This document shows positions 10,153 through 19,901 of a stretch of 64,000 bases of DNA, one piece after another. The notes beneath the pieces are model-generated. The model saw nothing but the letters and a program-made list of their open reading frames with translations. It made no database searches and was not told the origin of the DNA. Source of the stretch: Desulfocapsaceae bacterium (GTDB lineage: Bacteria > Desulfobacterota > Desulfobulbia > Desulfobulbales > Desulfocapsaceae); NCBI GenBank assembly GCA_031292275.1, contig JARLHL010000010.1:59296-123295 (forward strand). The letters are read 5' to 3'. The position numbers and the translations under genes are program-made. Every line of letters begins with the position of its first letter. Position 1 is the stretch's first letter.

Positions 10153-11187
10153 TTACGCATTGCAAACTTCGTACTGTCTGACCAAACTCTCAAGTTGTTG
10201 TGCAATGAACGATACCCTGTGGACCTGACTACGACTATTTTCACTTTTCAATTGAGAAACACTGCTTGCCAGAGTCTCGGGCGAATCTACCTGCAAAACG
10301 GTGCAGGAAACTCCTTTAGGCACGATCTTTTTTATCAGGCCTTTCAGAACAGCCTTTGGACCGACCTCGATAAAGGTATCGACCCCGTCGTCGAGCATGC
10401 GGGTGATAAGTTCGAACCATCTGACTTTGGATGCTATCTGCCGTGCCATCATCGCCTTGATGGCTTTCGTATCCCATTCAGGCGCAGCCGAGACATTGAA
10501 ATAGATCGGATACTCGGGCTTTCTGAACTCAACCTCTTCCAAAAAACGGGTGAAATCAGGGACTGCACCGGCCACAAGCGGGCTGTGATTGGCAATGCGG
10601 ACATTCAAGGGAACCACCCTCGCCCCCCGCTCAACCGCAATGGCGCTGATCACGTCCAGGGCATGATCATCGCCTGATATAACGGTCTGCTGGGCGGTGT
10701 TATGGTTGGCCAGGGCTACAGCGCCCGGCCCATCGTAGGCGGAGATAAGCTTTTCGACATCCGTGAGGCTCAATCCCACCACCGCCCGCATGCCGCCAGG
10801 AAATTTCTGGCCTTCCCTTTCCATCAGCGATGCACGCTTGGAGATCAGACACATGGCATCCTCCAGCGAAACCACCCCTGCGGCATAGAGAGCGGTATAT
10901 TCACCAGCACTATGTCCGGCAAAACAACTCACCGGCAGATCATGGCCCATAGCTTTGCGTAAGGCACACCAACAGATCAGATTGGTCACGGTTATAGCAG
11001 GCTGGAGATGAATGGCGCGGCTCAGTTCTTCCATGGGGCCATCATTGCAGAGCTTCCCTAAAGGATAATCACTGAGAAATTCAGCCTCTCGCATAATGTG
11101 CGCACAGTCGGGATCGGCTTCAATGAATTTCTGCCCCATGCCTAAATACTGTGAGCCCTGACCAGGGAAAAGAACCGCTATCTTCAT
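10153..11187 (-). CDS. fabD: Malonyl-CoA:ACP transacylase (FabD-type)
   Basis: 344 residues. The N-terminal 'FPGQGSQYLGMG' and the nucleophile elbow 'GHSAGE' (Ser93) are diagnostic; the catalytic His is in 'IANHSPLV' at about residue 205. It transfers malonyl from CoA to acyl carrier protein in fatty acid or polyketide synthesis. It is about 30 residues longer than typical FabD because of a polar C-terminal tail, and no other fab genes or ACP lie nearby, so a specialised role is possible. AAGGAG precedes the ATG. Confidence 0.9.
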   Translation of the reverse strand: MKIAVLFPGQGSQYLGMGQKFIEADPDCAHIMREAEFLSDYPLGKLCNDGPMEELSRAIHLQPAITVTNLICWCALRKAMGHDLPVSCFAGHSAGEYTALYAAGVVSLEDAMCLISKRASLMEREGQKFPGGMRAVVGLSLTDVEKLISAYDGPGAVALANHNTAQQTVISGDDHALDVISAIAVERGARVVPLNVRIANHSPLVAGAVPDFTRFLEEVEFRKPEYPIYFNVSAAPEWDTKAIKAMMARQIASKVRWFELITRMLDDGVDTFIEVGPKAVLKGLIKKIVPKGVSCTVLQVDSPETLASSVSQLKSENSRSQVHRVSFIAQQLESLVRQYEVCNA

Positions 11188-11668
11188 AGATTACTCCTTA
11201 TTATTTTTAAGACTTCTTGTTTTCTTCAGTGCAACTAACAGCCAAAAGTCACTCAAGGCCTGAAGGCTTTTCCGGGTTGGTCTTATTTAAAGCCATTTCC
11301 TGATTTGCTCCGTCTGGGACATCAAGCCTCTTCATGGCCACGCCCAAGGTTTTATCCTGTACCGAAGATTGGACACGGACAGAGCCTAAGCCTTCTCCAA
11401 GCAGTCTGCCTGCTCTCCACTCAGGTTCAAAGCAATTATGGTGCCATAATAGGGGTATGCATAGAATGTCGATAAATCAGCAATATCATAAATATAACAT
11501 CGCGGTCTCGTCTCATTTTGAGACTATCGGTCTCACTATTAAACATTTATGGGGTAATGTCGCGAAAGGTAAGGGGGCAGAAAGTTGGAGTTTGGTTAGG
11601 TTCAGGAAGGTAGGACGCGGGGGGGGGGGGGGATCGCAGTCGGAAGTTTTAAGACAGGATCTCCAAGA
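11188..11668. other. Gene-poor stretch upstream of fabD with G14 run and small inverted repeats
   Basis: No confident gene. It holds a run of 14 G at 11619-11632; a small hairpin GTCTCA-TTT-TGAGAC at 11510-11524; two GGTCTC direct repeats 25 bp apart (11504, 11529); and a minus-strand open frame of about 75 codons without a usable start, ending in TGA at 11253-11255 ('TLGVAMKRLDVPDG'), not recognised. The fabD promoter must lie here, but I cannot place it. Confidence 0.5.
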
Positions 11669-12082
11669 TCAAGATTCGCCTGCATGAATTCCCATCTTTT
11701 TGAGTAAGGTGATAATTGTTGCTCTCTGCACAGGTTTATTGAAATATCCGCAGGCGCCTAATGCCAATGCCTTATCTTTGACGTCATGACTTCCATAGCC
11801 TGTTAGTAGAATTACAGGTGTCCCAGGTCTATGAGCTTTAGCATATTGAAGAATCTCATACCCTTCGTTTCCTTCCGGATGTGAGAGTTTTAAATCGGTT
11901 ATGATAGCGTTAGAGCTATTGTCTTTGATCGGGCGATGACCTCTTCCAAATTTATAACCATCAACTTTGCCGACCGAGCCCTGCCGCAACTTTCTGTAGG
12001 AAAATACAAGAGCATCCTCATCTTCGACAATGAGAATACGCTGGCTGTCTTCATAAATTATATTGCATTTTCGAGCACTCCT
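11669..12082 (-). pseudogene. Response-regulator receiver domain, damaged
   Basis: The frame reads 'QRILIVEDEDALVFSY' (acidic pocket), 'NAIITDLKL' (phospho-acceptor Asp), 'VILLTGYG' (Thr) and 'GYFNKPV' (Lys), a complete set of receiver residues. However, there is no ATG/GTG/TTG before the acidic pocket: the ATGs nearby are in other frames. The stretch between the first helix and the second strand reads unnaturally, while a shifted frame there gives a plausible 'MVINLEEVIAR'. Two or more small indels are likely, making this a decaying gene. An ATT start is a less likely alternative. Confidence 0.6.
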
Positions 12083-12148
12083 TCATGTCGATGTCTTATC
12101 ATAATTGATTATTTCCTTGATCATCATTACTCCTTCTTTTTCCGGTGA

Positions 12149-14275
12149 TCAGATATCGCGCAGCGAAAGAGCGATCCGCCTTCTTTTTGCATCCACGTCA
12201 AGTACACGCACCTGTACCTGCTGCCGAACCTTAACAATTTCGGCCGGATCCTTAACGTAATGATCGGCCAGTTGACTAACATGGATAAGGCCATCCTGAT
12301 GAACACCGATATCCACAAAGGCCCCAAATTTGGTCACATTGGTCACAATGCCGGAAAGGCGCATCCCGACCTCCAGGTCATCCAGTTTTTCAACTCCCTG
12401 GGTAAAGGAAAAGGCTGCAAAGGATTGTCGCGGATCGCGCCCGGGTTTGCCGAGTTCGGCCACAATGTCAAGTAAGGTCGGTAACCCGACCTCATCATCA
12501 ACATATCGACCAGGTTTGATCTGCTGCCGCAGTGATTCATTTTGCATGAGATCTGGTACGGCGCAACCACAGTCTTTAGCCATTTGCTTTACTGTTTCGT
12601 ATCGTTCCGGATGAACACCCGAACGATCCAGCGGGTTTTCACCATCGTGGATCCGTAAAAAACCGGCGCATTGCTCAAAGGCTTTTTTCCCAAGGCGAGG
12701 AACCTTCAAGAGTTGACGCCTCTCGGTAAACGGACCATTCTCGCTTCTGAATGCGAAAATATTGGATGCCAGCGTTTCTCCAAGTCCGGAGACAAAAGTA
12801 AGGAGTTCCTTGCTTGCGCTGTTCACCTCGACGCCAACTTTGTTCACACAACTGATCACCACGTCTTCCAGGCTCTGTCTGAGCGATTTTTGATTGACAT
12901 CATGCTGATATTGACCGACGCCTATTGCTTTGGGATCCAGCTTGACCAGTTCCGCCAGGGGATCCTGTAATCGTCGGCCTATGGAGACGGCGCCGCGGAC
13001 GGTGATGTCGTGATCGGGAAATTCTGCGCGGGCTACCTCCGAGGCGGAATATATGGAAGCGCCGCTTTCATCGACCATTGTGATAAGCACCTCCGCAGGA
13101 AGGTCTAATGCACGGACAAACGATTCCGTCTCCCTGCTGGCCGTGCCATTGCCGATGGCGATGGCCTCAATATCGTAACGTTTACAAAGTCGGATCACCG
13201 TTTGAGCGGCTTCTTCCTGTTGTTTTTTGGAGAGAGTCGGATAAATTGTGGTAAAATTCAGCAACTCTCCCTGCCTGTCGAGACAAACCAATTTTGCGCC
13301 GGTCCGAAATCCCGGATCCAGAGCCATGGTGCGTTTTTGACCCAGCGGTGAGGCCAGCAGCAATTCACGCAAGTTTTCTGAAAAAACAGAAATGGCCTCT
13401 GTGTCGGCCTGTTTTTTTAATTGACCTCGAAGTTCATTTTCCAGAGAAGGAGCGAGCAATCGCCTGTAGCTGTCTTCAACGGCACGCGCCACCTGTTGTC
13501 CTGAAAAGCTATCGGAACGTATATACTGACGGTGCAGAATCTCCAAAGGCTCAGCCTCTGGAGGTCGAAATGTGAGGCTCAATACTTTTTCATTTTCACC
13601 CCGGAACAGGGCAAGCAATCGATGGCCCGGCACCTTGGCGCTTGGCTCCTGCCAATCAAAATAATCCCTGAATTTACTCCCGGACTCTTCCTGGCTTTTA
13701 ACTGCTTTTGAGGTGACGATTGCCTTCCGGTGAAAAACGGTTCGGAGCAGTGAACGGGTAGAAGCATCTTCACTGATCCATTCCGCAATGATATCACGGG
13801 CACCGTTCAAAGCCTCCTCAACCGTCGTTACCTCTTTATCTTTATTAACAAATGCCTCCGGTTCCACCTTCTGTTTATCCTGCCTCAAGAGTATTTTTGC
13901 CAATGGCTCCAAACCCTTTTCCTTGGCCACTTGAGCTCGGGTCCTTCGTTTGGGACGGAAGGGCAGGTATATATCTTCAAGACTTGCGAGATCGGGAGCA
14001 GTATTGATAGCCTTCTGCAGGTCATCATTCAACAGGTCTCGCTCACCAAGTGAAACAAGAATAGCTGTGCGGCGCTTTTCTAAATCGGCCAGTTCACCTC
14101 TGCGATCGCGAATTGCTGCAATTTGCACCTCGTCAAGAGAGCCAGTGGCCTCTTTACGATATCGAGAAATAAACGGAACCGTAGCGCCATCGTCCAGCAG
14201 TACAGCCACGGTCTTCACCTGCTCGACCCTGATATGCAGTTCATCGGCAATGATCTGTGAATACTGTTGCATCAT
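12149..14275 (-). CDS. tex: Tex-family RNA-binding protein with C-terminal S1 domain
   Basis: 708 residues, close to the family norm of 720-780. Order: N-terminal helical Tex domain ('FISRYRKEATGSLDE'), YqgF-like RNase H fold ('LDPGFRTGAKLVCLD'), two helix-hairpin-helix motifs ('KELLTFVSGLGETLA', 'LLKVPRLGKKAFEQ') and an S1 domain at about 630-705 ('GIVTNVTKFGAFVDIG'). Tex is a nucleic-acid-binding transcription accessory factor in the cytoplasm. GGAAAG precedes the ATG. It stands between an exported hydrolase and the damaged response regulator. Confidence 0.95.
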   Translation of the reverse strand: MMQQYSQIIADELHIRVEQVKTVAVLLDDGATVPFISRYRKEATGSLDEVQIAAIRDRRGELADLEKRRTAILVSLGERDLLNDDLQKAINTAPDLASLEDIYLPFRPKRRTRAQVAKEKGLEPLAKILLRQDKQKVEPEAFVNKDKEVTTVEEALNGARDIIAEWISEDASTRSLLRTVFHRKAIVTSKAVKSQEESGSKFRDYFDWQEPSAKVPGHRLLALFRGENEKVLSLTFRPPEAEPLEILHRQYIRSDSFSGQQVARAVEDSYRRLLAPSLENELRGQLKKQADTEAISVFSENLRELLLASPLGQKRTMALDPGFRTGAKLVCLDRQGELLNFTTIYPTLSKKQQEEAAQTVIRLCKRYDIEAIAIGNGTASRETESFVRALDLPAEVLITMVDESGASIYSASEVARAEFPDHDITVRGAVSIGRRLQDPLAELVKLDPKAIGVGQYQHDVNQKSLRQSLEDVVISCVNKVGVEVNSASKELLTFVSGLGETLASNIFAFRSENGPFTERRQLLKVPRLGKKAFEQCAGFLRIHDGENPLDRSGVHPERYETVKQMAKDCGCAVPDLMQNESLRQQIKPGRYVDDEVGLPTLLDIVAELGKPGRDPRQSFAAFSFTQGVEKLDDLEVGMRLSGIVTNVTKFGAFVDIGVHQDGLIHVSQLADHYVKDPAEIVKVRQQVQVRVLDVDAKRRRIALSLRDI

Positions 14276-14352
14276 ATCTTTCCAAAATCCTCAGAGCTAC
14301 ATTTACTCTCATATCACCATGGTTAGGCCCGTAAGGCGGGAGGTGGGAATCG

Positions 14353-15141
14353 CTATGGCAACGGCTGATAACGCTTGAGCATTTCAAGGGTCCGGGACCA
14401 TGCATCGCTGGAGTCATCGGCACGGTAAGCGCCTATTGGTTCTCCATTGGCACCCGTTTCCAGATTGAATCCATGGTTGGCGTTAGGGTAGACCACAAGT
14501 TCAAACGGCATCTTCCTGGCTTTCGCAGCCATCTCCAGAGCCTGTGCTGTCTCAAGCACACAACAGTCCTTGTATCGGTCAAGTCCCCCCGCCATTACGA
14601 GGATGGGGACCTGGAAGTGATCGACCAGCACGTTGATTCGGTTTGCCCACGTACGGGTGTACGGATAGTAGGCCACCACCATGGAAACAATATCTGGCAT
14701 ATTCGCGGCGTTATAGAGGGCACCTCCGCCACCCAATGAAAATCCGATCACTGCCACCTTGCCCGGAACCGCGCTGGGAGAATGCTGCGCCTGGTTGATC
14801 GTTTGCTTCAAATTACCTGGCCCCGAAAGCTCAGAATTGAGGATGTCCCTACCGTTGACCAATACCGTGTAATAGCCAAGTTCGGCTAGTTTCATCGCGT
14901 AAGTCCGATACGACGTGGGACCGGTATACCCTGAAATCACGATTATTATGGGGCCGGGTTTTCCATTAGCCGGAGCATAGACCGTTTGAGCAGGGCCTTC
15001 CGGATACACAGCTGTTGTTATGCCATCTGCCGCGAAGGCCAAAGGAGCAATGGCGATAAACATAAGTCCAATTGACAGTGCTCTTAGAATTTGTATGAAT
15101 CGATGCCGCGGTATCTCGCGATAATCAGTAGACGCTTCCAT
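14353..15141 (-). CDS. Exported alpha/beta hydrolase, dienelactone-hydrolase type
   Basis: About 262 residues from the ATG at 15141; a GTG at 15192 would add 17 residues. A signal peptide ('LMFIAIAPLAFAADG') suggests periplasmic location. The catalytic triad is readable: Ser in 'GFSLGGGG', Asp in 'MAGGLDRYKD' and His in 'NANHGFN'. It acts on an ester or lactone of unknown identity. It starts near the end of cti on the same strand, so the two are probably co-transcribed and may both act on envelope lipids or solvents. Confidence 0.8.
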   Translation of the reverse strand: MEASTDYREIPRHRFIQILRALSIGLMFIAIAPLAFAADGITTAVYPEGPAQTVYAPANGKPGPIIIVISGYTGPTSYRTYAMKLAELGYYTVLVNGRDILNSELSGPGNLKQTINQAQHSPSAVPGKVAVIGFSLGGGGALYNAANMPDIVSMVVAYYPYTRTWANRINVLVDHFQVPILVMAGGLDRYKDCCVLETAQALEMAAKARKMPFELVVYPNANHGFNLETGANGEPIGAYRADDSSDAWSRTLEMLKRYQPLP

Positions 15142-15203
15142 AAATCCAGTACACCCGTAGAATTGCACTTTTATGTGGTGCAGGTCAGTCACCGTTCGGA
15201 GAA

Positions 15204-17561
15204 TTACATTGCCAGGTGATAGTATCTGTTCAGATCAAACAAACCGGAATGGATGGGATCCTCCTTTCGAAAGCGGTTCTGGAACCAGTCATATTCCTGC
15301 CAGAAGTTTTTCGAGGCCCGGTTCACCCCATATTTTTCAAGCTGCCGGATGTCCTGGGGGCTGTTGTCGAAATTATGGAGCAGAGAGAAGAAATCCGGCA
15401 GGTCAGCTTCTTTCACATCAAAAAAGTAGTTCGGATACGATCCGATAAATCCAGGAAAGAATTCAATCTGATCCTTGGAGTGATCCTCAGTAAAATTGTC
15501 GCCGATAAAGAATCTGACATTATTATGCCAGCGATGGACCACCATCGATACGACCTTGTCATTGTTGTCGGGCATGCGTATGCGGATAAAAGCGACATTG
15601 GCATTGTGGTCATTGACGAATCTGACAAAGGCGGTTCCCGGAGCTGAAACAGCTAGAAATCCTTGAATATAATCCTTCATATTCAGGTAGTGGTCGGGCA
15701 GGGGCGGATAGTCCTCACCTGCTGCCCTATAATTATACGGATCAAAGTTTATACCGGTTTCCCGATTGAAATGCCCGCGCACAAGCCCTTCGAGAAACTC
15801 GCGTTTCGGGTCTTCGCTTCGAAAGCGTATCCCAGCCGGCATGGGGGAGGGGTAATAACCCGTCCCCTGGACGTCTACATTTTTATACCAGCCGGCCATG
15901 GTCTTTTCGCGAATATCCGCGGGCAGAAAATCCAGAAAATAGGATTCCCCTTCGATGCGAAGCTCATCCATATACAGACGAACCCCCAATTGATGGTTGA
16001 TGTTTCCGAAAACATCAAAACCTGCGACAAGGGAATAATAAATCCGCTCCAAGAGCGGGAAATCAACCACCCACATGGTCCGGGGAAGATTGCCCAATAC
16101 GCCTTTGTACACGGAAGCACTGTCGAAATGGCGGAACACAGTTAATATTGGGGCATCCTCATTTCTACCGCCTTTCCAAATCGCATTCATATCCAGACCC
16201 TCGGGATAGGAGGAGGCGTAGAGGTCCTGCCGGGCCCGATAGAAGTCTCCGGCAGCCTGATGATATCTTCCGGTCTGGTAGGCAAAGGGCCGGGCGTTGC
16301 TGCCTTCCTCCGTGGGCATCTTCAGATCGGCCAGATGCTTATTCAGGAAGTCCGGAGACCTGACGGTCAAATCATGGTCGGGATCTACGAACATCAGCCA
16401 AAAATGATCTTGGATGACATCAAGGGCAATCTGTCCCTTGCAGACCGGTCCGCGTATGAAGGTCATGATGATATATTCAGCGTTGTCCAGAAGAAAACAG
16501 TATCGGGCATGCGGAGGAATCTGGGCAAAGGACGCAAAGGGGTTTGCGCTCAATTCGGGATCATAGCCAACCATGTGCGGTTCCTGTTCCCACTGCGATT
16601 CGATGAAAAGTTCCTGAAAACGGGTGAGCGCCCTGTCGTTCAGTTCGAAAACCATATGGGTCTTGTGGACGATCGTGGAATGGATTTTCTGGAAACGGTA
16701 AGAGAAGGACGCAGTGCCCGGATCATCGTACGGGCGAAGAGAAGGAATCACCTCAATCGGCAGACCGGGAGCGGTTGTCGAGCGGACAAGCTGATAAAAC
16801 TCAAGCTCATTTCCTGATGAGAACCAGATGTCGGCAAGAAAAAGGTGCTCATACAGATACCTGGCCGTCATCCGGTGTTTCGGGTCTGATTTATTCAGAA
16901 ATGCCTCCCATTTTGCAATCTCTGGGATGGTTTTTTCACCCGGACTATTGAGAACCTTAACCTGATCCGGGCTTGGTCCATGAGCTCCCTGGGCTAGCCA
17001 ACCGGCTATGAGCTGGAATTCATCTTCGCTAAGAGGCGGAAAGCCAAACGGCATGCCTTTGTTCGGATGCTTTTCCAGAAAAACCCCGAGCTCTGCCCTG
17101 TCTTTTGCGCAGGTAAGGTCCTTCTCCGGGAAATAATTCCCTTCGATTTCCGGATGGTGCATCTTGTGAGAGATCAGTTGGAGCATCAGGGAATCGTTAT
17201 ACGGACCCTTGCTTTCGCTTTCCGTGACACTGAAGAACCCCTTTTGCCGCCATTCAGCTGTATCCTTGGCATCGATAAAGAGACGGGTCGGATCCATGGC
17301 CCGCAGGCGTTCCCCGTCATAAACGGGCTGTTTAGTGGCCCCCCGATCTACACCCTCGAAGGAACTGAGCTTCAATTGACAGGGAGAATTGTAACAGGAG
17401 TGGCAGACGACGCAACGCCGCTCAAGGACCGGCTTGACCTCCTTCTCGTAATCGATCTGCCGTGCTGGCATGTGAACCTCAACCGGCGGCAGAGGGGGGG
17501 AGACACAGCCTGCAAGAATCGCAGGAATAACAATAATGAGTAACGAAATCCATTTCATCAT
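15204..17561 (-). CDS. cti: Fatty acid cis/trans isomerase, heme lipoprotein
   Basis: 785 residues, matching the Cti family in length. It begins with a lipoprotein signal peptide (lipobox Cys19, 'AILAGC') and has a cytochrome-type heme site at residues 50-54 ('CVVCH'). The enzyme converts cis double bonds of membrane phospholipid acyl chains to trans without shifting them, making membranes more rigid under solvent, heat or heavy-metal stress. AGGAGA precedes the ATG pair. It heads the unit with the exported hydrolase. Confidence 0.93.
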   Translation of the reverse strand: MMKWISLLIIVIPAILAGCVSPPLPPVEVHMPARQIDYEKEVKPVLERRCVVCHSCYNSPCQLKLSSFEGVDRGATKQPVYDGERLRAMDPTRLFIDAKDTAEWRQKGFFSVTESESKGPYNDSLMLQLISHKMHHPEIEGNYFPEKDLTCAKDRAELGVFLEKHPNKGMPFGFPPLSEDEFQLIAGWLAQGAHGPSPDQVKVLNSPGEKTIPEIAKWEAFLNKSDPKHRMTARYLYEHLFLADIWFSSGNELEFYQLVRSTTAPGLPIEVIPSLRPYDDPGTASFSYRFQKIHSTIVHKTHMVFELNDRALTRFQELFIESQWEQEPHMVGYDPELSANPFASFAQIPPHARYCFLLDNAEYIIMTFIRGPVCKGQIALDVIQDHFWLMFVDPDHDLTVRSPDFLNKHLADLKMPTEEGSNARPFAYQTGRYHQAAGDFYRARQDLYASSYPEGLDMNAIWKGGRNEDAPILTVFRHFDSASVYKGVLGNLPRTMWVVDFPLLERIYYSLVAGFDVFGNINHQLGVRLYMDELRIEGESYFLDFLPADIREKTMAGWYKNVDVQGTGYYPSPMPAGIRFRSEDPKREFLEGLVRGHFNRETGINFDPYNYRAAGEDYPPLPDHYLNMKDYIQGFLAVSAPGTAFVRFVNDHNANVAFIRIRMPDNNDKVVSMVVHRWHNNVRFFIGDNFTEDHSKDQIEFFPGFIGSYPNYFFDVKEADLPDFFSLLHNFDNSPQDIRQLEKYGVNRASKNFWQEYDWFQNRFRKEDPIHSGLFDLNRYYHLAM

Positions 17562-18499
17562 TCACTTCTCCTGTCGAGAGAAATCCTTAGAAACCGAATA
17601 CAAACCGGCGCAGATCCCCAGCACGTGAGGCCATGTTGAACGGCCAGTTAGATGCTGGTTCACCCCATATCCCGTCTGTCGCCCCAGAAGCTATTGGCCT
17701 GGGCAAGGCCCAGCGGTGCTTTGCCCTGTGTAGGCCAGATACCAATCTCCGCCCGAATAGTCCCAAGTCTCCCAAGGCCAATCCTGCACAGTTCCCTTCT
17801 CTGGATCAGCTATGTCCAGACGTATCTGCACGATTGTTCTAGCTTCATGACGTCTCATCATTTGTTCAGCAGATCTGCATGCCCCTACGAAGGGGATGAT
17901 ATTCAAAATGAACGTATTATTCGAGAAATATTTTCTTGGCCATCAAAAGATCTTTCCAGTATCTCTGGACTGACAGATAGGAAATATCTTCACTTCTTAA
18001 TAATCGGCCATCAGGGGTATTACATGCCTGCAATCAGCCATTCTAAGACCTGCCATTAATATGTTTTAACCATTCATACTGAAATTAGACCGAATGGTTT
18101 AATCTGTCTATAATAAAAAACCTTATAAAATTAATCCAATAGCTCACCGGCAATAACGCTGTATAAAGGTGTCGGGAAAAAAAGAGAACAAGTGTATGTG
18201 AGTAATAACGTAACTTCGCTTTTCTAAGAGTATAAGCCCCCTGATCTATTTGAAAGAGAGACTTGACATTGGAAACCGGTGAAATTTCGAGTTTGTTGCC
18301 CACAAAATGTGTTGGGGCTGCCCGTGAATTATAGTATCGGGCAATAAAGAAATGGCTTCGAATAATTGAACTGCCTGTCGAATTTTCCGGTGCCGCTTCT
18401 CATTTTTTTTCGCTGCTAACTCTCCCCTAATTCTTCCATGTTATAGTTTCTATGGAAAAGCGAACTACCGAGTAACTAATTATAAAAGGAAAACGTATT
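17562..18499. other. Long intergenic region, AT-rich on its right half
   Basis: About 940 bp between divergent cti and the PepSY gene. Short minus-strand frames near 17587-17906 have protein-like pieces ('WPWETWDYSGGDWYLAY') but are broken by stops and unrecognised; they may be debris of one gene. The right half (about 17850-18480) is AT-rich and must contain the PepSY promoter; TATAGT at 18442-18447 is a possible -10. No tRNA or repeat was found. Confidence 0.5.
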
Positions 18500-18832
18500 A
18501 TGAAACGCAACGTATATCTGATCGCACTTGCAGTACTTTCCTCAACCGCTTTTGGAAGAGCCTACGCCGTAAACGTCATGGGAAACGATGCCCTGGCTAT
18601 CCAAACAGCAAAAATCAGCCTAACGCAAGCTATCGTAGCTGCCGAGCAAAACGCCGCCGGCAAAGCCTCCCGAGCTGAATTTGAAAAACATAAAGGCCAA
18701 TGGGTCTTTGTTGTCGAAGTGGTCAGTAATAAGAAGGTCATGGATGTGAGGGTGGACCCTGAAAGCGGCAAGGTGCTCGCTGCCACGGAAGATGAGGCCG
18801 ACCGCGACAACAAACACGACAAAGAGGATTAA
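18500..18832 (+). CDS. PepSY-domain periplasmic protein
   Basis: 110 residues: signal peptide (1-24, cleavage near 'AYAVNV') then one PepSY domain with its pattern 'ISLTQAIVAAEQNAAGKA' and 'FEVEVV..kkvmdvrVDPESGKVL'-like ending, closed by an acidic and basic tail ('DNKHDKED'). Single-domain PepSY proteins are often encoded beside QseBC/PhoPQ-type two-component systems and may inhibit proteases or modulate the sensor; such a pair lies about 5 kb downstream. AAAGGAAAA precedes the ATG. Confidence 0.85.
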   Translation: MKRNVYLIALAVLSSTAFGRAYAVNVMGNDALAIQTAKISLTQAIVAAEQNAAGKASRAEFEKHKGQWVFVVEVVSNKKVMDVRVDPESGKVLAATEDEADRDNKHDKED

Positions 18833-18915
18833 ACGCTAAACCATTGGCTCAACCGGGGGGAGATCTGTCCGCAGGTGTTTCACAAGAACCTTATAAAAGA
18901 TATCAAGAGATGTCT

Positions 18916-19692
18916 ATGAATACCAACATCCGAGAAGACGCTAGAAAGATGCTTAACAAAGTTCCGGAGGTCACAGCCCTTTTCTGGATAATCAAAATGA
19001 TGTCCACCACGGTGGGTGAGACGGCAGCTGATTTTCTAAACACCGATCTACATTACGGACTTACTGGGACATCAGCGATAATGGGAGCGCTCCTTGCTAT
19101 CGCCCTGTTATTTCAAATTCAGGCAAGGCGTTACGTCCCATGGCTTTATTGGACGACTGTCGTATTCATCAGCGTATTCGGAACGCTCATTACCGACAAT
19201 CTGAGCGACAAACTTGGTGTGCCCTTAGCGCTTTCAACCGGTGCGTTCAGCGTAGCCCTGATAGTCACGTTTGCCCTTTGGTATAACAGAGAAAAGACGT
19301 TGTCAATTAAGGCTATTGACAGCCTCAAGCGTGAAGCTTTTTACTGGCTGGCCATTCTTTTCACTTTTGCTCTGGGTACGGCTGCCGGTGACTGGGTGGC
19401 CGAGGGTTTGAGCTTGGGTTACGCCAATTCAGCTTTGCTGTTTGGCGGGCTGATCGCGGTAACGGCATGCGCCCATTATCTTTTCAAAATTGACTCCATC
19501 TCATGTTTTTGGATTGCCTATGTGTTGACCCGTCCCTTCGGTGCCTCCTGCGGCGACCTCTTATCGCAGCCTGCCAGCAGCGGAGGCCTCGGGATGGGCA
19601 CCACTAGGACAAGTGAAATCTTTCTGATAACCATAATCGGCTTGGTCTCATATCTGTGCTGGGAGGATAAAGGAAAGAGCATAGAACCATAG
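18916..19692 (+). CDS. DUF347-repeat membrane protein (COG4705-type), copy 1
   Basis: About 258 residues with eight or so hydrophobic segments. Four internal repeats each carry a Gly-Asp signature: 'STTVGETAADF', 'FGTLITDNLSD', 'LGTAAGDWVAEG' and 'RPFGASCGDLLSQP'. This is the DUF347 pattern of uncharacterised bacterial inner-membrane proteins. The start at 18916 has AAGAGA five bases upstream; the frame is open further upstream but has no support. It follows the PepSY gene and has a paralog at 21838. Function unknown; repeats with buried Asp/Glu suggest transport. Confidence 0.85.
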   Translation: MNTNIREDARKMLNKVPEVTALFWIIKMMSTTVGETAADFLNTDLHYGLTGTSAIMGALLAIALLFQIQARRYVPWLYWTTVVFISVFGTLITDNLSDKLGVPLALSTGAFSVALIVTFALWYNREKTLSIKAIDSLKREAFYWLAILFTFALGTAAGDWVAEGLSLGYANSALLFGGLIAVTACAHYLFKIDSISCFWIAYVLTRPFGASCGDLLSQPASSGGLGMGTTRTSEIFLITIIGLVSYLCWEDKGKSIEP

Positions 19693-19806
19693 GCGAATGC
19701 TGCATAAATCCCGTAGACTTGCTCCGGATTCTTTCGCACTGTAGATCATATTGAGGTGTAGCCGCCACTCAATAGGGTGAAAAATCAGCGCAGCAGGGTC
19801 CATATC

Positions 19807-19840
19807 AAAGGATCTTGGATATGTTCGCAGCATCCTTTTT
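19807..19840 (+). terminator. Possible weak terminator after first DUF347 gene
   Basis: AAAGGAT and ATCCTTT form a 7-bp stem with an 18-base loop, followed by six T. The stem is AT-rich and the loop long, so the call is tentative. Confidence 0.3.
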
Positions 19841-19901
19841 TATTCTGCATTTAAGTCTGCTGGATACGTTTGATGAATTTTCATGTTATTGGAGGATATA
19901 A

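Noticed and set aside
11334..11687. 117-codon plus-strand frame across the G14 run
   Set aside because: The frame is low-complexity, crosses the homopolymer and overlaps the damaged regulator; it is not protein-like.
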